Made by a program: the position numbers and the translations under genes. From NCBI GenBank assembly GCA_038501785.1, contig JBAMJR010000186.1, positions 498,501-562,500 on the forward strand: a DNA stretch of 64,000 nt, given 5' to 3'. Numbering within the stretch: the first letter of the stretch is position 1; each line of letters starts with the position of its first letter. The notes beneath the pieces are model-generated. The model did no database searches, was not told where the DNA came from, and worked only from the letters and a program-made list of their open reading frames with translations. The DNA is from Myoxocephalus aenaeus (taxonomy: Eukaryota; Chordata; Actinopteri; Perciformes; Cottidae). Shown here in pieces: positions 13,173-24,251 of the stretch.

Positions 13173-13338
13173 CCTTTCTCCTCTCCGTCTCCAAGGAAAG
13201 TATGCAAAGTAATGTTTATTTATTTAATCCTTACTTTGGATGACAGGATTTAGAAAAATACAAATCAAGGTGGTGAAATTGAGCGTGTGAAGAACTTAAC
13301 GACCCAAAGACATGAAACCAACCTGTATTAGTATAACG

Positions 13339-13473
13339 CAGTGGTTCTCAAATGTTGAAACGTGATATTTAAAAATATATATATTTAAAATTTGCATCAA
13401 TTGAAAAATCGTTGATAAATATTCAATAAAATATAGGTGTAAGTTGATGAACTCAATTGAATATATATATATA
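13339..13473. mobile_element. hAT-like MITE, copy 3, cut by a deletion
   Basis: Left end CAGTGGTTCTCAAATGTTGA after GTATAACG. The copy stops at an (AT)n tract and runs straight into lectin intron 3 sequence (ATTTTACTGATGAAGATC). This is the breakpoint that removed the 3' exons of gene C. Confidence 0.7.
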
Positions 13474-14107
13474 TATTCAATTTATTTTACTGATGAAGAT
13501 CACATGAGCTGGAAACTGGTCAGAGTTTAAAACCAATATGTCCGACTAAATACAAGCTTTTAATCTAATTTTCTCCTTGCTTGAGACCCTAATGAATATT
13601 TTCTTTTCTTAGTGTTGAAACAGTTAAAAGGCAACTTGAAACTGAACTCATTAAACATCTTTCTTACCATTATAGCAGACTGCAGGATATGTTACCGAAC
13701 ACAGTTGGTCATTCCAACGCCCATCTGATGCCATACAAGTGCAGATCTTGTTGTAGTTCTTATTGTCAGGCTGACCAGTTCTCCAGCTACTGTACTCATT
13801 ATTGAAGTCTTCATTTCCCAGTGCCCACTTCCATCCTGTCTTGTTATCATGAAGCCCTATCCATGAGTAGTTTCCAAGGCCCTGCAATACACTCAGCAGT
13901 CTGTCGTTGTCGCTTTGATTTTCTACGGCGGCAAGGTCAGTGAACGTCTCTCTGCAGTAACTCTGAGCTTCGGTCCAGGTCTTCAGCATCTTTACATAGT
14001 GGTACTCTCTGATGACGCTGGTAGACACAGCAGTCAGCCCTGATGGACAAAGGACTGTTTTTCATTTACACTCAAATATTGTAATGCAACAACCATGCAA
14101 CAAATAC

Positions 14108-17100
14108 ATCCATCCATCCATCCATCCATTTTCGACCGCTTATCCGGGGTCGGGTCGCGGTGGCAGCAGGTTCAACAGGCCGACCCAGGCTTCCCTCTCA
14201 CCCGCAACACTTTCCAGCTCATCCTGGGGGACCCCGAGGCGTTCCAAGGCCAGCCGGGAGATATAATCCCTCCAGCGTGTCCTCGGTCTTCCCCGGGGCC
14301 TCCTACCAGTTGGACGTGCCTGGAAAACCTCTAATGGGAGGCGTCCAGGAGGCATCCTGACTAGATGCCCGAACCACCTCAGCTGACTCCTTTCGACACG
14401 AAGGAGCAGCGACTCGACTCCAAGCTGCCTCCTGATGTCCGAGCTCCTTACCCTATCTCTAAGGCTGAGCCCGGCCACCCTACGGAGGAAGCTCATTTCG
14501 GCCGCTTGTATCCGAGACCTCGTTCTTTCGGTCACGACCCAGAGTTCATGACCATAGGTGAGGGTTGGAACGTAGACCGACCAGTAAATGGAGAGCTTCG
14601 CCTTCCGGCTCAGCTCCCTCTTCACCAAGACGGACCGGTACAGCGCCTGTTTTACTGCTGCAGCCGCACCGATCCGCCTATCGATCTCCCGCTCCACCTT
14701 ACCCTCACTCGTGAACAAGACCCCGAGATACTTGAACTCCTTCGCTTGGGGTAGGCAGTTTGTCCCCACCTGGAGGGAGCAGTCCACCGGTTTCCGGCAG
14801 AGCACCATGGCCTCAGATTTGGAGGTGCTAACTCTCATCCCTGCCGCTTCACACTCGGCTGCAAAACGCCCCAGTGAATGCTGGAGGTCACGGCCCGAGG
14901 AAGCAAACAGGACCACATCATCCGCGAACAGCAGAGATGTGATCCCGAGATTCCCGAACCGGATCTTCTCCGCCCCCTGGCTGCGCCTAGATATCCTGTC
15001 CATGAAAGTCACGAACAGGACCGGTGATAAAGGGCAGCCCTGGCGGAGACCAACACCCACCGGGAACGTGTCTGACTTACTACCGAGGATACGAACACAG
15101 CTCCTACTGCAGGCGTACAGAGACCGGATGGCCCGTGCCAAGGGGTCCGGCACCCCATACTCCCGCAGCACCCCCCACAAAACCCCCCGAGGGACCCGGT
15201 CGAAAGCCTTTTCCAAGTCCACAAAGCACATGTAGACTGGTTGGGCAAACTCCCAGGACCCCTCCAGTAGTCTTGCGAGGGTAAAGAGCTGGTCCACTGT
15301 TCCACGGCCGGGACGGAATCCACACTGTTCGTCTTGAATCTGAGGTTCGACAAGCGGTCGGAGCCTCCTTTCCAGCACCCTGGCATAAGCTTTTCCCGGG
15401 AGGCTGAGCAGTGTGATACCACGATAGTTCGAGCACACTCTCCGGTCCCCCTTCTTGAAGATGGGAACCACCACCCCGGTCTGCCAGTCCATGGGCACTG
15501 TTCCCGACCCCCATGCGACACTGCAAAGGCGTGTCAGCCAAGACAGCCCAACAATGTCCAGCGCCTTCAGCATCTCAGGGCGAATCTCATCCACCCCCGG
15601 CGCCTTGCCACCAAGGAGCTTTTTGACTACCTTAGTGACCTCTGCCAGGGATATGGGTGCAACCACCCCAAGGACTTCAGGCGCTGCCCCCTCTCCAGGG
15701 GACATGTTGGCCGGGTTTAGGAGTTCCTCAAAGTGCTCTTTCCACCGCCCGACGATGTCCACAGTCCGGGTCAGCAGTTCCCCCCCACGCTGAGAACAGC
15801 CTGGGGTAGGCCCTGCTTTCCCTTCCTGAGCCGTCGGATGGTTTGCCAGAACTTCCTTGAGGCCAACCGAAAGTCCTTCTCCATGGCCTCCCCGAACTCC
15901 TCCCATGCCCGAGTTTTAGCATCCGCGACCTTCGCAGCTGCAGCCCTTCTGGCTTGCCGGTACCTGTCAGCTGCTTCGGGAGACCCCTGGGCCAGCCAGG
16001 CCCGAAAGGCCTCCTTCTTCAGTTTGACGGCTTCCCTCACCCCCGGTGTCCACCACCGGGTTCTCGGGTTGCCGCCACGACAGGCACCGATGACCTTCCG
16101 ACCACAGCTCCTAGCGGCCGCGTCCACAATAGAAGCTTTGAACATGGTCCACTCGGATTCCATGTCCCCAGCCTCCCTCGGGATCTGTGAGAAGCTCTTC
16201 CGGAGGTGGGAGTTGAAGACCTCCCGGACAGGATCCTCTGCCAGACGTTCCCAGTTCACCCTCACTACACGTTTGGGCTTGCCAGGTCTTTCTAGCCGAC
16301 TCCCCCGCCATCTGATCCAACTCACCACCAGATGGTGATCAGTTGACAGCTCTGCTCCTCTCTTCACCCGAGTGTCCAAGACATACGGCCGCAGATCAGT
16401 TGATACGACTACAAAGTCGATCATTGATCTCCGGCCTAAGGTGTTCTGGTACCAGGTACACTTATGAGCCACCTTATGCTCGAACATGGTGTTTGTTATG
16501 GACAAACTGTGGCTAGCACAGAAGTCCAACAACAAAGCACCGTTCGGGTTCAGATCGGGCAAGCCGTTCCTCCCAATCACGCCCCGCCAGGTTTCTCTGT
16601 CATTGCCCACGTGAGCGTTGAAGTCTCCCAGGAGAACTATGGAGTCGGCAGGCGGGGCCCTTTCCAGGACCCCTCCCACCGACTCCAAGAAGGCCGGATA
16701 CTCCGAAATGCTGTTCGGTGCATAAGCACAAACAACAGTCAGAGCCTTACTCCCCGCAACCCGTAGGCGCAGGGAGGCGACCCTCTCGTTCTCTGGGGAA
16801 AACTCCAACATAGCGGCGCTCAGCCAGGGGCTCGTGAGTATCCCCACTCCCGCCCGGCGCCTCTCACCCTGGGCAACTCCAGAAAAGGACAAAGTCCAAC
16901 CCTTCTCCAGGAGCTTGGTTCCAGAGCCCGTGCTGTGCGTGGAGGTGAGCCCAACTATATCTAGCTGGTACCGCTCCACCTCCCGCACCAGCTCCGGCTC
17001 TTTCCCCGCTAGCGAGGTGACGTTCCACGTCCCTAGAGCTAGTCTATGCTGCCGGCGATCGGCTCGCCCAGGTCTCCTGCCTGGCCCGCCGCCCGGTCTA

Positions 17101-17475
17101 CATAGCACCCGACCCCGATGCTTCCCCCTGCGGGTGGTGAGTCCACAGGGTTGCTGGTCCATGATCTTTTTTCGGGCTGAGCCCGACCGGGCCCCATGGG
17201 CGAAAGCCCGGCCACCAGACGCTCGCTGACGAGCTCCCCTCCTGGGTCTGGCTCCGGGAGGGTGCCCCGGTTTCCCTTGTCCGGGCGAGGTTGCTGCAAT
17301 CCGTGGGCCGTAATTCATCGGGGTTTTTTTGAACCGCTCTTAGTCTGGGCTCTCCCCCGAGACCTGTTTGCCTTGGGAGACCCTACCAGGGGCTGACGCC
17401 CCAGACAACATAGCTCCCAGGATCACTGAGCCACTCAAACTCCTCCACCACGTTAAGGTGGCGATTCACGGAGGA
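14108..17475 (-). mobile_element. RTE-clade LINE (Rex3/Expander-like), near full length
   Basis: A 3.37-kb element on the minus strand. It starts CTCCGTGAATCGCCACC (17,475), has about 157 bases of 5' leader, an endonuclease plus reverse-transcriptase frame, and ends GGATAAGCGG...(GGAT)n. Both sides carry GCAACAAATAC (14,097-14,107 and 17,476-17,486), an 11-bp target duplication. The uninterrupted version of this site is visible in genes A, B and D. It sits in intron 2 of lectin gene C in the same orientation. The clade name rests on domain order and tail; the exact family is not proven. Confidence 0.85.
14140..17318 (-). pseudogene. RTE endonuclease/reverse-transcriptase ORF with one frameshift
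   Basis: The first frame (17,318-15,771, 515 aa) carries the APE-type endonuclease: GTWNV about residues 96-100, GDFNAHVG about 231-238, TDHHLV about 326-331. The second frame (15,906-14,140, 588 aa; true overlap from about 15,787) carries the reverse transcriptase: GFRPGRGT about 196-203, DLEKAFD about 230-236, FADDVVLFA about 327-335, and a C-terminal GRPRTRWRDYI block. The two frames meet at a run of seven G at about 15,780-15,786, where the reading frame slips by one base; this could be a mutation or an assembly error. Otherwise open, so the insertion is recent. It would make both enzymes for target-primed retrotransposition if continuous. Confidence 0.8.
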
Positions 17476-18049
17476 GCAACAAATACAATCGTTGTTAAAT
17501 GTATGTAATTATCATCACTGTAAATGTGTGTCTGCTTCACTCCTTTACACAAAACGTTCTCACACAATCATTTATCTGACCTGAGAGAGTGAGCAACAGC
17601 AGTGTCTTCTTCATCCTGGAAATAAAAACATGTTAACTTTCTGCTAGTTTTTTTTTTTTTTCACAGGACACAGGACAGATAATAGTTTTTTTCCTAAAAG
17701 TAAAAATACCAGAGATGCCTCAACATGTACATAAACAAAGCCAAACAAAAGCAATGTTTCTAACAACTGTGCGTCATGATACTCTTTTTAGTTGTTGTGC
17801 TTTTAAATCCCTAATAAAAATCAAATCAAATGGGATTAGTGATGAAGCACATTTGGGAAATGCAAGTTTTAAATCTAGGAATATCTTCTTAATTATTGGC
17901 ATATAGGATGAAATTTTAAGAACCTCAAACTTAAAAAATAAAACCTCCAAACATATGACAGATCTATTAGTTGTATAGTGAGGTAAGCATATCAAACTCA
18001 AAGAAGAAGATAGAAAACATCATAAAAGGCAGAGGATCATTCGGCTTAC

Positions 18050-18128
18050 CTGAGAACATTCCAGCTCTTGTTTCTCCACTTGGTTTCAGCATCTCAAACC
18101 TTTAGTGAGTATTCACGTACTTTTATTC
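18050..18128 (-). promoter_or_regulatory. Gene C promoter and non-coding exon 1
   Basis: TATA-like AATAAAAG at 18120-18127 (minus); exon 1 ends at 18050 with the same donor as its paralogues. It is intact although the gene behind it is truncated, so a transcript may still start here. Confidence 0.45.
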
Positions 18129-18303
18129 CCTTTCTCCTCTCCGTCTCCAAGGTAAGTATGCAAAGTAATGTTATTGTTTTGATCTTGACTTTGGACTCCA
18201 GGATGCAGCAACATACAAATCAAGATGGGGAAATTGAGCTTAAACCCGGTCATGAAGAACTTAATGACCCAAAGGCATGAAAGCAACCTGTATTAGTATA
18301 AAG

Positions 18304-18577
18304 CAGTGGTTCTCAAATGGGGAAACGTGAGATTAAAAAAATATATATTTAAAATTTGCATCAATTACAAAATATTTTTTTAATTGAATAAATATTTAAT
18401 CAAATATAAGTGTAAGTTCATAAACTGAATTGTATATATTCTATATTAAATCAGACACTGATGGCACAACGCTGTGTATTAGATTTGTATTCAACCAAAA
18501 ATACTTGGTTAGGGGGTACTTGGCTGAAAATTGTTTCCATAGTGGGTACATCACGGAAAACAGGATGAGAACCAGTG
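18304..18577. mobile_element. hAT-like MITE, copy 4
   Basis: Almost identical to copy 1, with both ends present and right flank GAATAAAG. It marks the border between the gene C promoter and the 3' flank of gene D. Confidence 0.72.
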
Positions 18578-19056
18578 GAATAAAGAGTAGTTAACTCATA
18601 TGAAAAAGTCAGTGTGGAGAATGTCTATCAAACCAGCAGCTGCATATCTTGATCTAGGAGTTCATACATTCACTTTGGTCATTGATATAAACCTTCATTA
18701 TGAACATTATTATCCATGTATTTTAAAAGAAGCAAAACTACAATGTTACAAGTGAACGCTTTACATTTAAAACTGCATTTAGGTAAAAGTAACTATAAAG
18801 ATGCCACTCTATAAAGATGCCACTCATTTACAAAATCACACATTTCAAAGCCAGAAAAAAACTGATAAACTTCAAGTTCAAACTTTATTTGTTTTAAAGG
18901 ACACAGCAAGCGCTCATAAAACAAATATGGAAATGCAATATTAGTAATAACCCCTTGAAATTTACCGTTACGTTTTCAAGAGGTCCTCAACGAAAATTAT
19001 TAAATACAAGCACAATTAAACAAAACATTGTCTTGAAATACAAAATCAAGAAGTCT

Positions 19057-19690
19057 TACTTAAAAAGTGCATAAAAATAGATCATTATTATAAACTACAT
19101 TGAGAGGAAGAAGATTAGTTTTGTATGCAGCCTGATATACAACATCAACATAGTCTAATATTTGTAAGATTAGTTGTAACAAAAGCTTCTTTCTAACAGT
19201 AAATGAAAAGTAATTTCTGGATCGGAGAAGAACAACAATACCATGATTAATTTTCTTCATTATATAGTTAATATGTAATTTAATGAAAGTTCAGAGGCGA
19301 GCCATAGGCCAGGTATTTGGTATGTTCAACTCTCTGCAGTGGTGTCCCATCAAGAATGATAATAACACAGGAATATGCTTTAGATTTGGATGTAATGCTT
19401 CGGTGAGGACCAAAAATCTGAGTATAAGATTTAGTTTTATTAAGTAGAGTTGAGCCTTGGAGAACTCCACATTGTTTTACTAGTGTATCTTATTTGCTTA
19501 CATGAATGACAACACATTGTTTTCTGTTATGAAGACAGGAATTAAACAAAAGTAAAGCTTAACATGACAGAACTACAGAATAGAGTTCATCTAAAAGACG
19601 GTGGTCAACCAGATCAAAAGCATTGGTCAAATCAATGGAAACTACGCCTGTTAATTTACTATCATTTGTTGCACAGAAAATATTGTTTGT
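19057..19690 (-). mobile_element. Decayed L2/CR1-type LINE relic behind gene D
   Basis: Near-identical to the relic behind gene A, including the LQILDYVDVVYQAAYKTNLL segment (19,060-19,260). It was therefore present before the unit was duplicated. Confidence 0.62.
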
Positions 19691-20043
19691 AAGTTTTAAC
19701 AAAGCAGTAGATGTAGAATGATAGAAATTAAAAACGACAAAAACAAAACATGTTCATATATTTCAAACTCATTTCAAACCTCCCTACATGATCTGAAGTC
19801 ACAAGCAGAAATCTGTTTTTTTCACAGCAAATCTACAAATAAAGTTATATTTGCAATGGACTGCTAGTGATGTAACAAACACAAACCCAGACACATGATA
19901 TATGATGTGCTGTAGATACCAAACATATTAACCCACAAAGCCATTTTATCACTCATGGTGTAGAAAGTATAACATTAAACTGACATAGGAACTGAAAGAT
20001 TGCGTTGCCGTTAAATCCACGATGTCGTCTGCTCAATGACCAC

Positions 20044-23000
20044 TCAGCAAACCGGCCCTGAAAAGAGGCAGAACATGTAAGTCATACCTGTGGTTTAAAG
20101 TATTAGTTAGACTTTTTAGTGAAAACTATTATGGTCTTGCACGCTCTTGTATCTTTACAGCTATCAGAAATAAGTCTTGCAGCACCTCTAAAACTCACTA
20201 TCATAACTTGTTTGTGCAGTTTGCCAGGCGTATGCTAGCTGGTTGCTCCTATATTAACTCATTGTGCTAAGCTAAGCTGCTGCTTATACAAACTAAACAG
20301 ATATGAGAGTGTTATTGATCTTTTCATCTAACTTTTAACAAGGAAGCAAATTAGCTTATTTCCAAAATAATTCCAACTAATGCTTCAGATTTGCAATTAA
20401 AGTAACCAACCCACAAACATGTATCTCCCTTATTTATAAAAATACAAAAGGTACCTTTTTCTTTCTTCTCCTTTTGTTCCTTGTGAAAAGTCTGCCCATC
20501 CGTCTGAGTCCAGCGGAGTTTGAAGTCGGATAACCCATGTTTCTCCAGTTTAGCATGCAGCTGTGAAGAAATAAAAGTAAAAACTATGTTAAACTGATGT
20601 TTTTCTTTTTCTTTTGTTGAATGCTTAAATCTATTGGAAAAACAGCAGACACTGTGTGGGAGCCAGAAACATAAGAACAAACCTATTAGGAATCACTTTA
20701 ACAGTGTCTTTATTTGCTCTGAAGGAAGCAGAACATGTTAACATAACTAACACTATTATCCAAGCTTACTTCCAAGGAGAATACCTTCAGTTTATATGTT
20801 ATTTTGTGGGGTTACAGGTTACTTTAGAAAAAGCCCTGTTCAGGAGGAGCACATCCACTGTGTAGGAGCCAGTCCTGGATGCTCCTTTAGGAGACTTAAG
20901 CTAACTTTTGCATCTCTGGGGAAGTTAAAACTCCAAATAACTAATTGAAAAGTCTTGCTTACTGTACCTGTTCTAAAAGCTGCTGCTGAACGGCGGGATC
21001 TTTCAGGTCGGCCTTAGACTGGAACTTTAACTTGAACGTTTGTTGCTGATGGGAATAAACCTTTTGACAGATGAAATAGTTTTTCATGTTACAGTCAACA
21101 TCCCACCACATTCCTGTGGTTGTGATGACCGCGGCACAGGATTGCACTGCCACTGTATATATTTTGGGTTGGTTCTGGTTCCAGTTAGTGTAGGTATTGG
21201 GGGTCTGATCAGACCAGTAAGCCCAGGACTTTCTGTGGAGACCAAACCAGGTCTCCGTTGTCAGCAGTGAGGAGATTTGATTATTCTCAGACAGGTTCCT
21301 CACACTGGCGAGGTCTGTGTACCTGGATCTACAGTGTGTCTGAGCCTCATGCCAAGTCATTGGGGTTTCCACCAAAATGTAGTTGGAAGGACCTTTTTCT
21401 GAAAGAAAAGAGAGAAGAAAGTAAGGACAATATGTTGGGCTGTGGGTTGGCATTTTGCCATTCAGGTAAAGAAAGATACATTTACAGTAGGGTCCCCTTT
21501 GAGGTCTCCTGTTTTTCTGACTAAAACAGAAGTCAGAACAAAGATATTTTTGAACGGCAAGATTACACTTTGCTCAGTAGACTGAGAAACAAATATAATG
21601 AGGAGGTGATCAAGATGAGAGAGGAAGAGCAAGCACTGCCTGCTGAGCCCAGACTAAGATTATCATTATGATGAATTTTTTACCATCAACCTCGAGCAAC
21701 TGTCTTCAATGGTTTCTACTTCTAAATCTTCTACCTGTCTCCTAGACCCTGTTCCGACTAAGCTGTTTAAGGAAGTTTTACCTTTAATTAGCACCTCTCT
21801 ACTAGATATTATAAATGGGTCTTTACTAATGGGTCATGTACCACAGTCTTTTAAAGTAGCTGTAATTAAACCTCTTCTTAAAAAGCCCACCCTGGATCCA
21901 GAGGTGTTGGCTAACTACAGACCTATCTCTCACCTTCCCTTCCTCTCTAAGATACTGGAGAAGGTAGTCGCAAATCAGTTGTGTGACTTTTTACATAACA
22001 ATAGTTTATTTGAGGAGTTTCAGTCAGGATTTAGAAAGCATCATAGCACAGAGACAGCACTAGTGACAATTACTAATGACCTTCTAGTTGCATCAGATAG
22101 GGGACTTGTCCCTGTACTTGTCTTGTTAGACCTTAGTGCAGCATTCGACACCATTGACCATTGACACCATCTCAAGGACTGCCTTTTTTCACCTACGGAA
22201 CATCTCAAAGATCCGGCACATCCTGTCTCAAAGCGATGCAGAAACATTGATCCACGCATTTGTTACTTCAAGACTGGATTACTGTAACTCCGTATTATCA
22301 GGCTGCTCCGGAAAGTCTCTCCAGCTGATCCAGAATGCTGCAGCTCGTGTACTAACAAGGACTCGGAAGAGCGATCACATTACTCCTGTACTAGCTGCTC
22401 TCCACTGTAAGATCGAGAATCATATTTAAAATCCTTCTCCTCACCTATAAAGCCTTAACTGGTGATGCACCATCATATCTTAAAGAGCTTATAGTGCCAT
22501 ATTACCCCACTAGAGCGTTACGCTCACTGAATGCAGGGTTACTTGTGGTTCCCAGAGTCTTAAAAAGTAGGTTATTGGGCTCCTCTTCTGTGGAATCAGC
22601 TTCCACTTTCAGTCCGGGGGGCAGACACAGTCACCTCATTTAAGAGTAGACTTAAGACTTTCCTCTTTGATAGCGCTTATAGTTAGGGCTGTTTCAGGCT
22701 TATAGTTAGGGCTGGCTCAGGTTTGCCCTGGTCCAGACCCTAGATATGCTGCTATAGGCCTAGACTGCTGGGGGACATCTTAGGATACACTGAGCTCCTC
22801 TTCTCTTCCTCTTTCGCTCCTCCTCTCCTCTTCTTTCTCTCCATCTGGATAAACTATTGTCTCTTCAATGCACATTACTAACTCTACTTTCTTTTTCCAT
22901 GGATTCATGGCTGCCTGGAACCGGTCCTGCCCCGGGTCCTGCCCCGGGTCCTGCCCCCGGTCCTGCCCCCGGTCCTGCCCCCTGGCCCCTGCCATGGATT

Positions 23001-24251
23001 CATGGCTGCCTGGAACCGGTCCTGCCTGCTGCCATGGCCCTGCTGATGCTGATACATTTCTATAATTCAAATCCAAAACCCCAACCAAAGATGAAATAAA
23101 GATTTAATTTAAAACAAAATATGTATATTATTGTAAAATACACATTTTGTTGATGTTTTTGTATTTTGTTCGACATATTTCTATAATTAAAATCCCAAAC
23201 TCAACACAACGATTAAATAAAGACGCTAAATCATGACTAAATCATTTTCAATAAAAGCTGACGAGGAACAAGTGAGGATTGACAGAGAATGGGAGAGGCA
23301 GTGAAGACAGAGCAACGTTATGAAGTTCATTTTAATAATATTAAGGAACATTTAAATTCATTTAAATGCCATGCAAATATGAAAATGCTCCATGATATAT
23401 ATTTGTTTTTATTAGTGATTGATTGTTATTGTAACATCTGTTCTGTATTGTTGATAAGGTTGTAATGTCGTTAACACTTTGGTGTTATTAATATTATTTT
23501 ACTGATGAAGATCACATGAGCTGGAAACTGGTCAGAGTTTAAAACCAATATGTCCGACTAAATACAAGCTTTTAATCTAACTTTTCTCCTTGCTTGAAAC
23601 CCTAATGAATATTTTATTTTCTTAGTGTTGAAACAGTTAAAAGGCAACTTGAAACTGAACTCATTAAACATCTTTCTTACCATTATAGCAGACTGCAGGA
23701 AATGTTACCAAACACAGTTGGTCATTCCAAAGCCCATCTGATGCCAAAGAATTGCAGATCTCATTGTAGTTCTTATTGTTAGGCTGACCAGTTCTCCAGC
23801 TACTGTACTCATTATTGAAGTCTTCATTTCCCAGTGCCCACTTCCATCCTGTCATGTTATCATGAAGCCCTATCCATGCGTAGTTTCCAAGGCCCTGCAA
23901 TACACTCAGCAGTCTGTCGTTGTCGCTTTGATTTTCTACGGTGGCAAGGTCAGTGAACGTCTCTCTGCAGTAACTCTGAGCTTCGGTCCAGGTCTTCAGC
24001 ATCTTTACATAGTGGTACTCTCTGATGACGCTGGTAGACAGAGCAGTCAGCCCTGATGGACAAAGGACTGTTTTTCATTTACACTCAAATATTGTAATGC
24101 AACAACCATGCAACAAATACAATCATTGTTAAATGTATGTAATTATCACCACTGTAAATGTGTGTCTGATTCACTACTTTACACAAAACGTTCTCACACA
24201 ATCATTTCTCTGACCTGACAGAGTGAGCACAAACAGCAGTGTCTTGTTCAT
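20044..24251 (-). CDS. Secreted two-CTLD C-type lectin, gene D (6 exons, 319 aa)
   Basis: First gene of the array in transcription order. Coding exons (minus): 24215-24251 (MNKTLLFVLTLS), 23681-24052 (CTLD1), 20968-21398 (CTLD2), 20455-20560 (tail), 20044-20057 (end). Exon 1 ends at 24548. Splice sites and phases equal those of A and B. CTLD1 has QPN in place of QPD, followed by WND, and lacks the extra cysteine of B and C (ICNSLAS). In CTLD2 the WIGL core has become WFGL, with QPKIYTVAV in the variable stretch. The tail is identical to A and B. Intron 3 carries a plus-strand L2-type insertion (about 21,677-23,050) that does not touch an exon. Predicted secreted lectin; ligand unknown. The TATA-like box of its promoter differs from the other copies. 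Confidence 0.85.
20264..20352 (-). repeat. Dispersed teleost repeat in intron 5 of gene D
   Basis: The same element at the same place as in genes A and B. Confidence 0.5.
21677..23050 (+). mobile_element. L2-type LINE with internal deletion, in intron 3 of gene D
   Basis: Antisense to the lectin. A reverse-transcriptase N-terminal part is open at 21,709-22,164 (LLDPVPTKLF, ANYRPISHLPFLSKILEKVV, FQSGFRKHHSTETAL, LDLSAAFDTIDH). The sequence then jumps past the catalytic YADD region to the C-terminal part from 22,165 (RLDYCNSVLSGCSGKSLQLI). A further frameshift lies near 22,420. The 3' end includes pyrimidine-rich sequence and a GC-rich minisatellite. The insertion replaced about 180 bases present in gene B (11,407-11,590). 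Confidence 0.75.
22894..23035. repeat. GC-rich minisatellite (GGTCCTGCCCC)n in the L2 3' region
   Basis: About five units of GGTCCTGCCCCGG type at 22,923-22,985, bracketed by a direct repeat of ATGGATTCATGGCTGCCTGG (at about 22,899 and 22,994). Confidence 0.75.

Larger units (their letters stand above)
13668..17614 (-). pseudogene. Truncated lectin gene C (exons 1-3 only), intron 2 split by an RTE element
   Basis: Exon 1 ends at 18050. Signal exon coding part is 17581-17614 (MKKTLLLLTLS) and CTLD1 exon is 13668-14039, open throughout with QPD, WND and the extra cysteine ICTCMAS. Intron 2 has been enlarged by a 3.4-kb RTE insertion (14108-17475). Downstream of the CTLD1 donor the sequence runs only about 195 bases before it jumps, at an (AT)n tract near 13460-13475, into the MITE in front of gene B. 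The CTLD2, tail and terminal exons are therefore missing. On its own this is a broken gene. However, the CTLD1 exon is phase 1-1 and keeps a good donor, so it could splice in frame to the CTLD1 exon of gene B and give a three-CTLD product. That possibility is inference. Confidence 0.75.

Noticed and set aside
14365..17396. Several plus-strand frames over 100 codons
   Set aside because: They are antisense shadows of the GC-rich RTE coding region on the minus strand.
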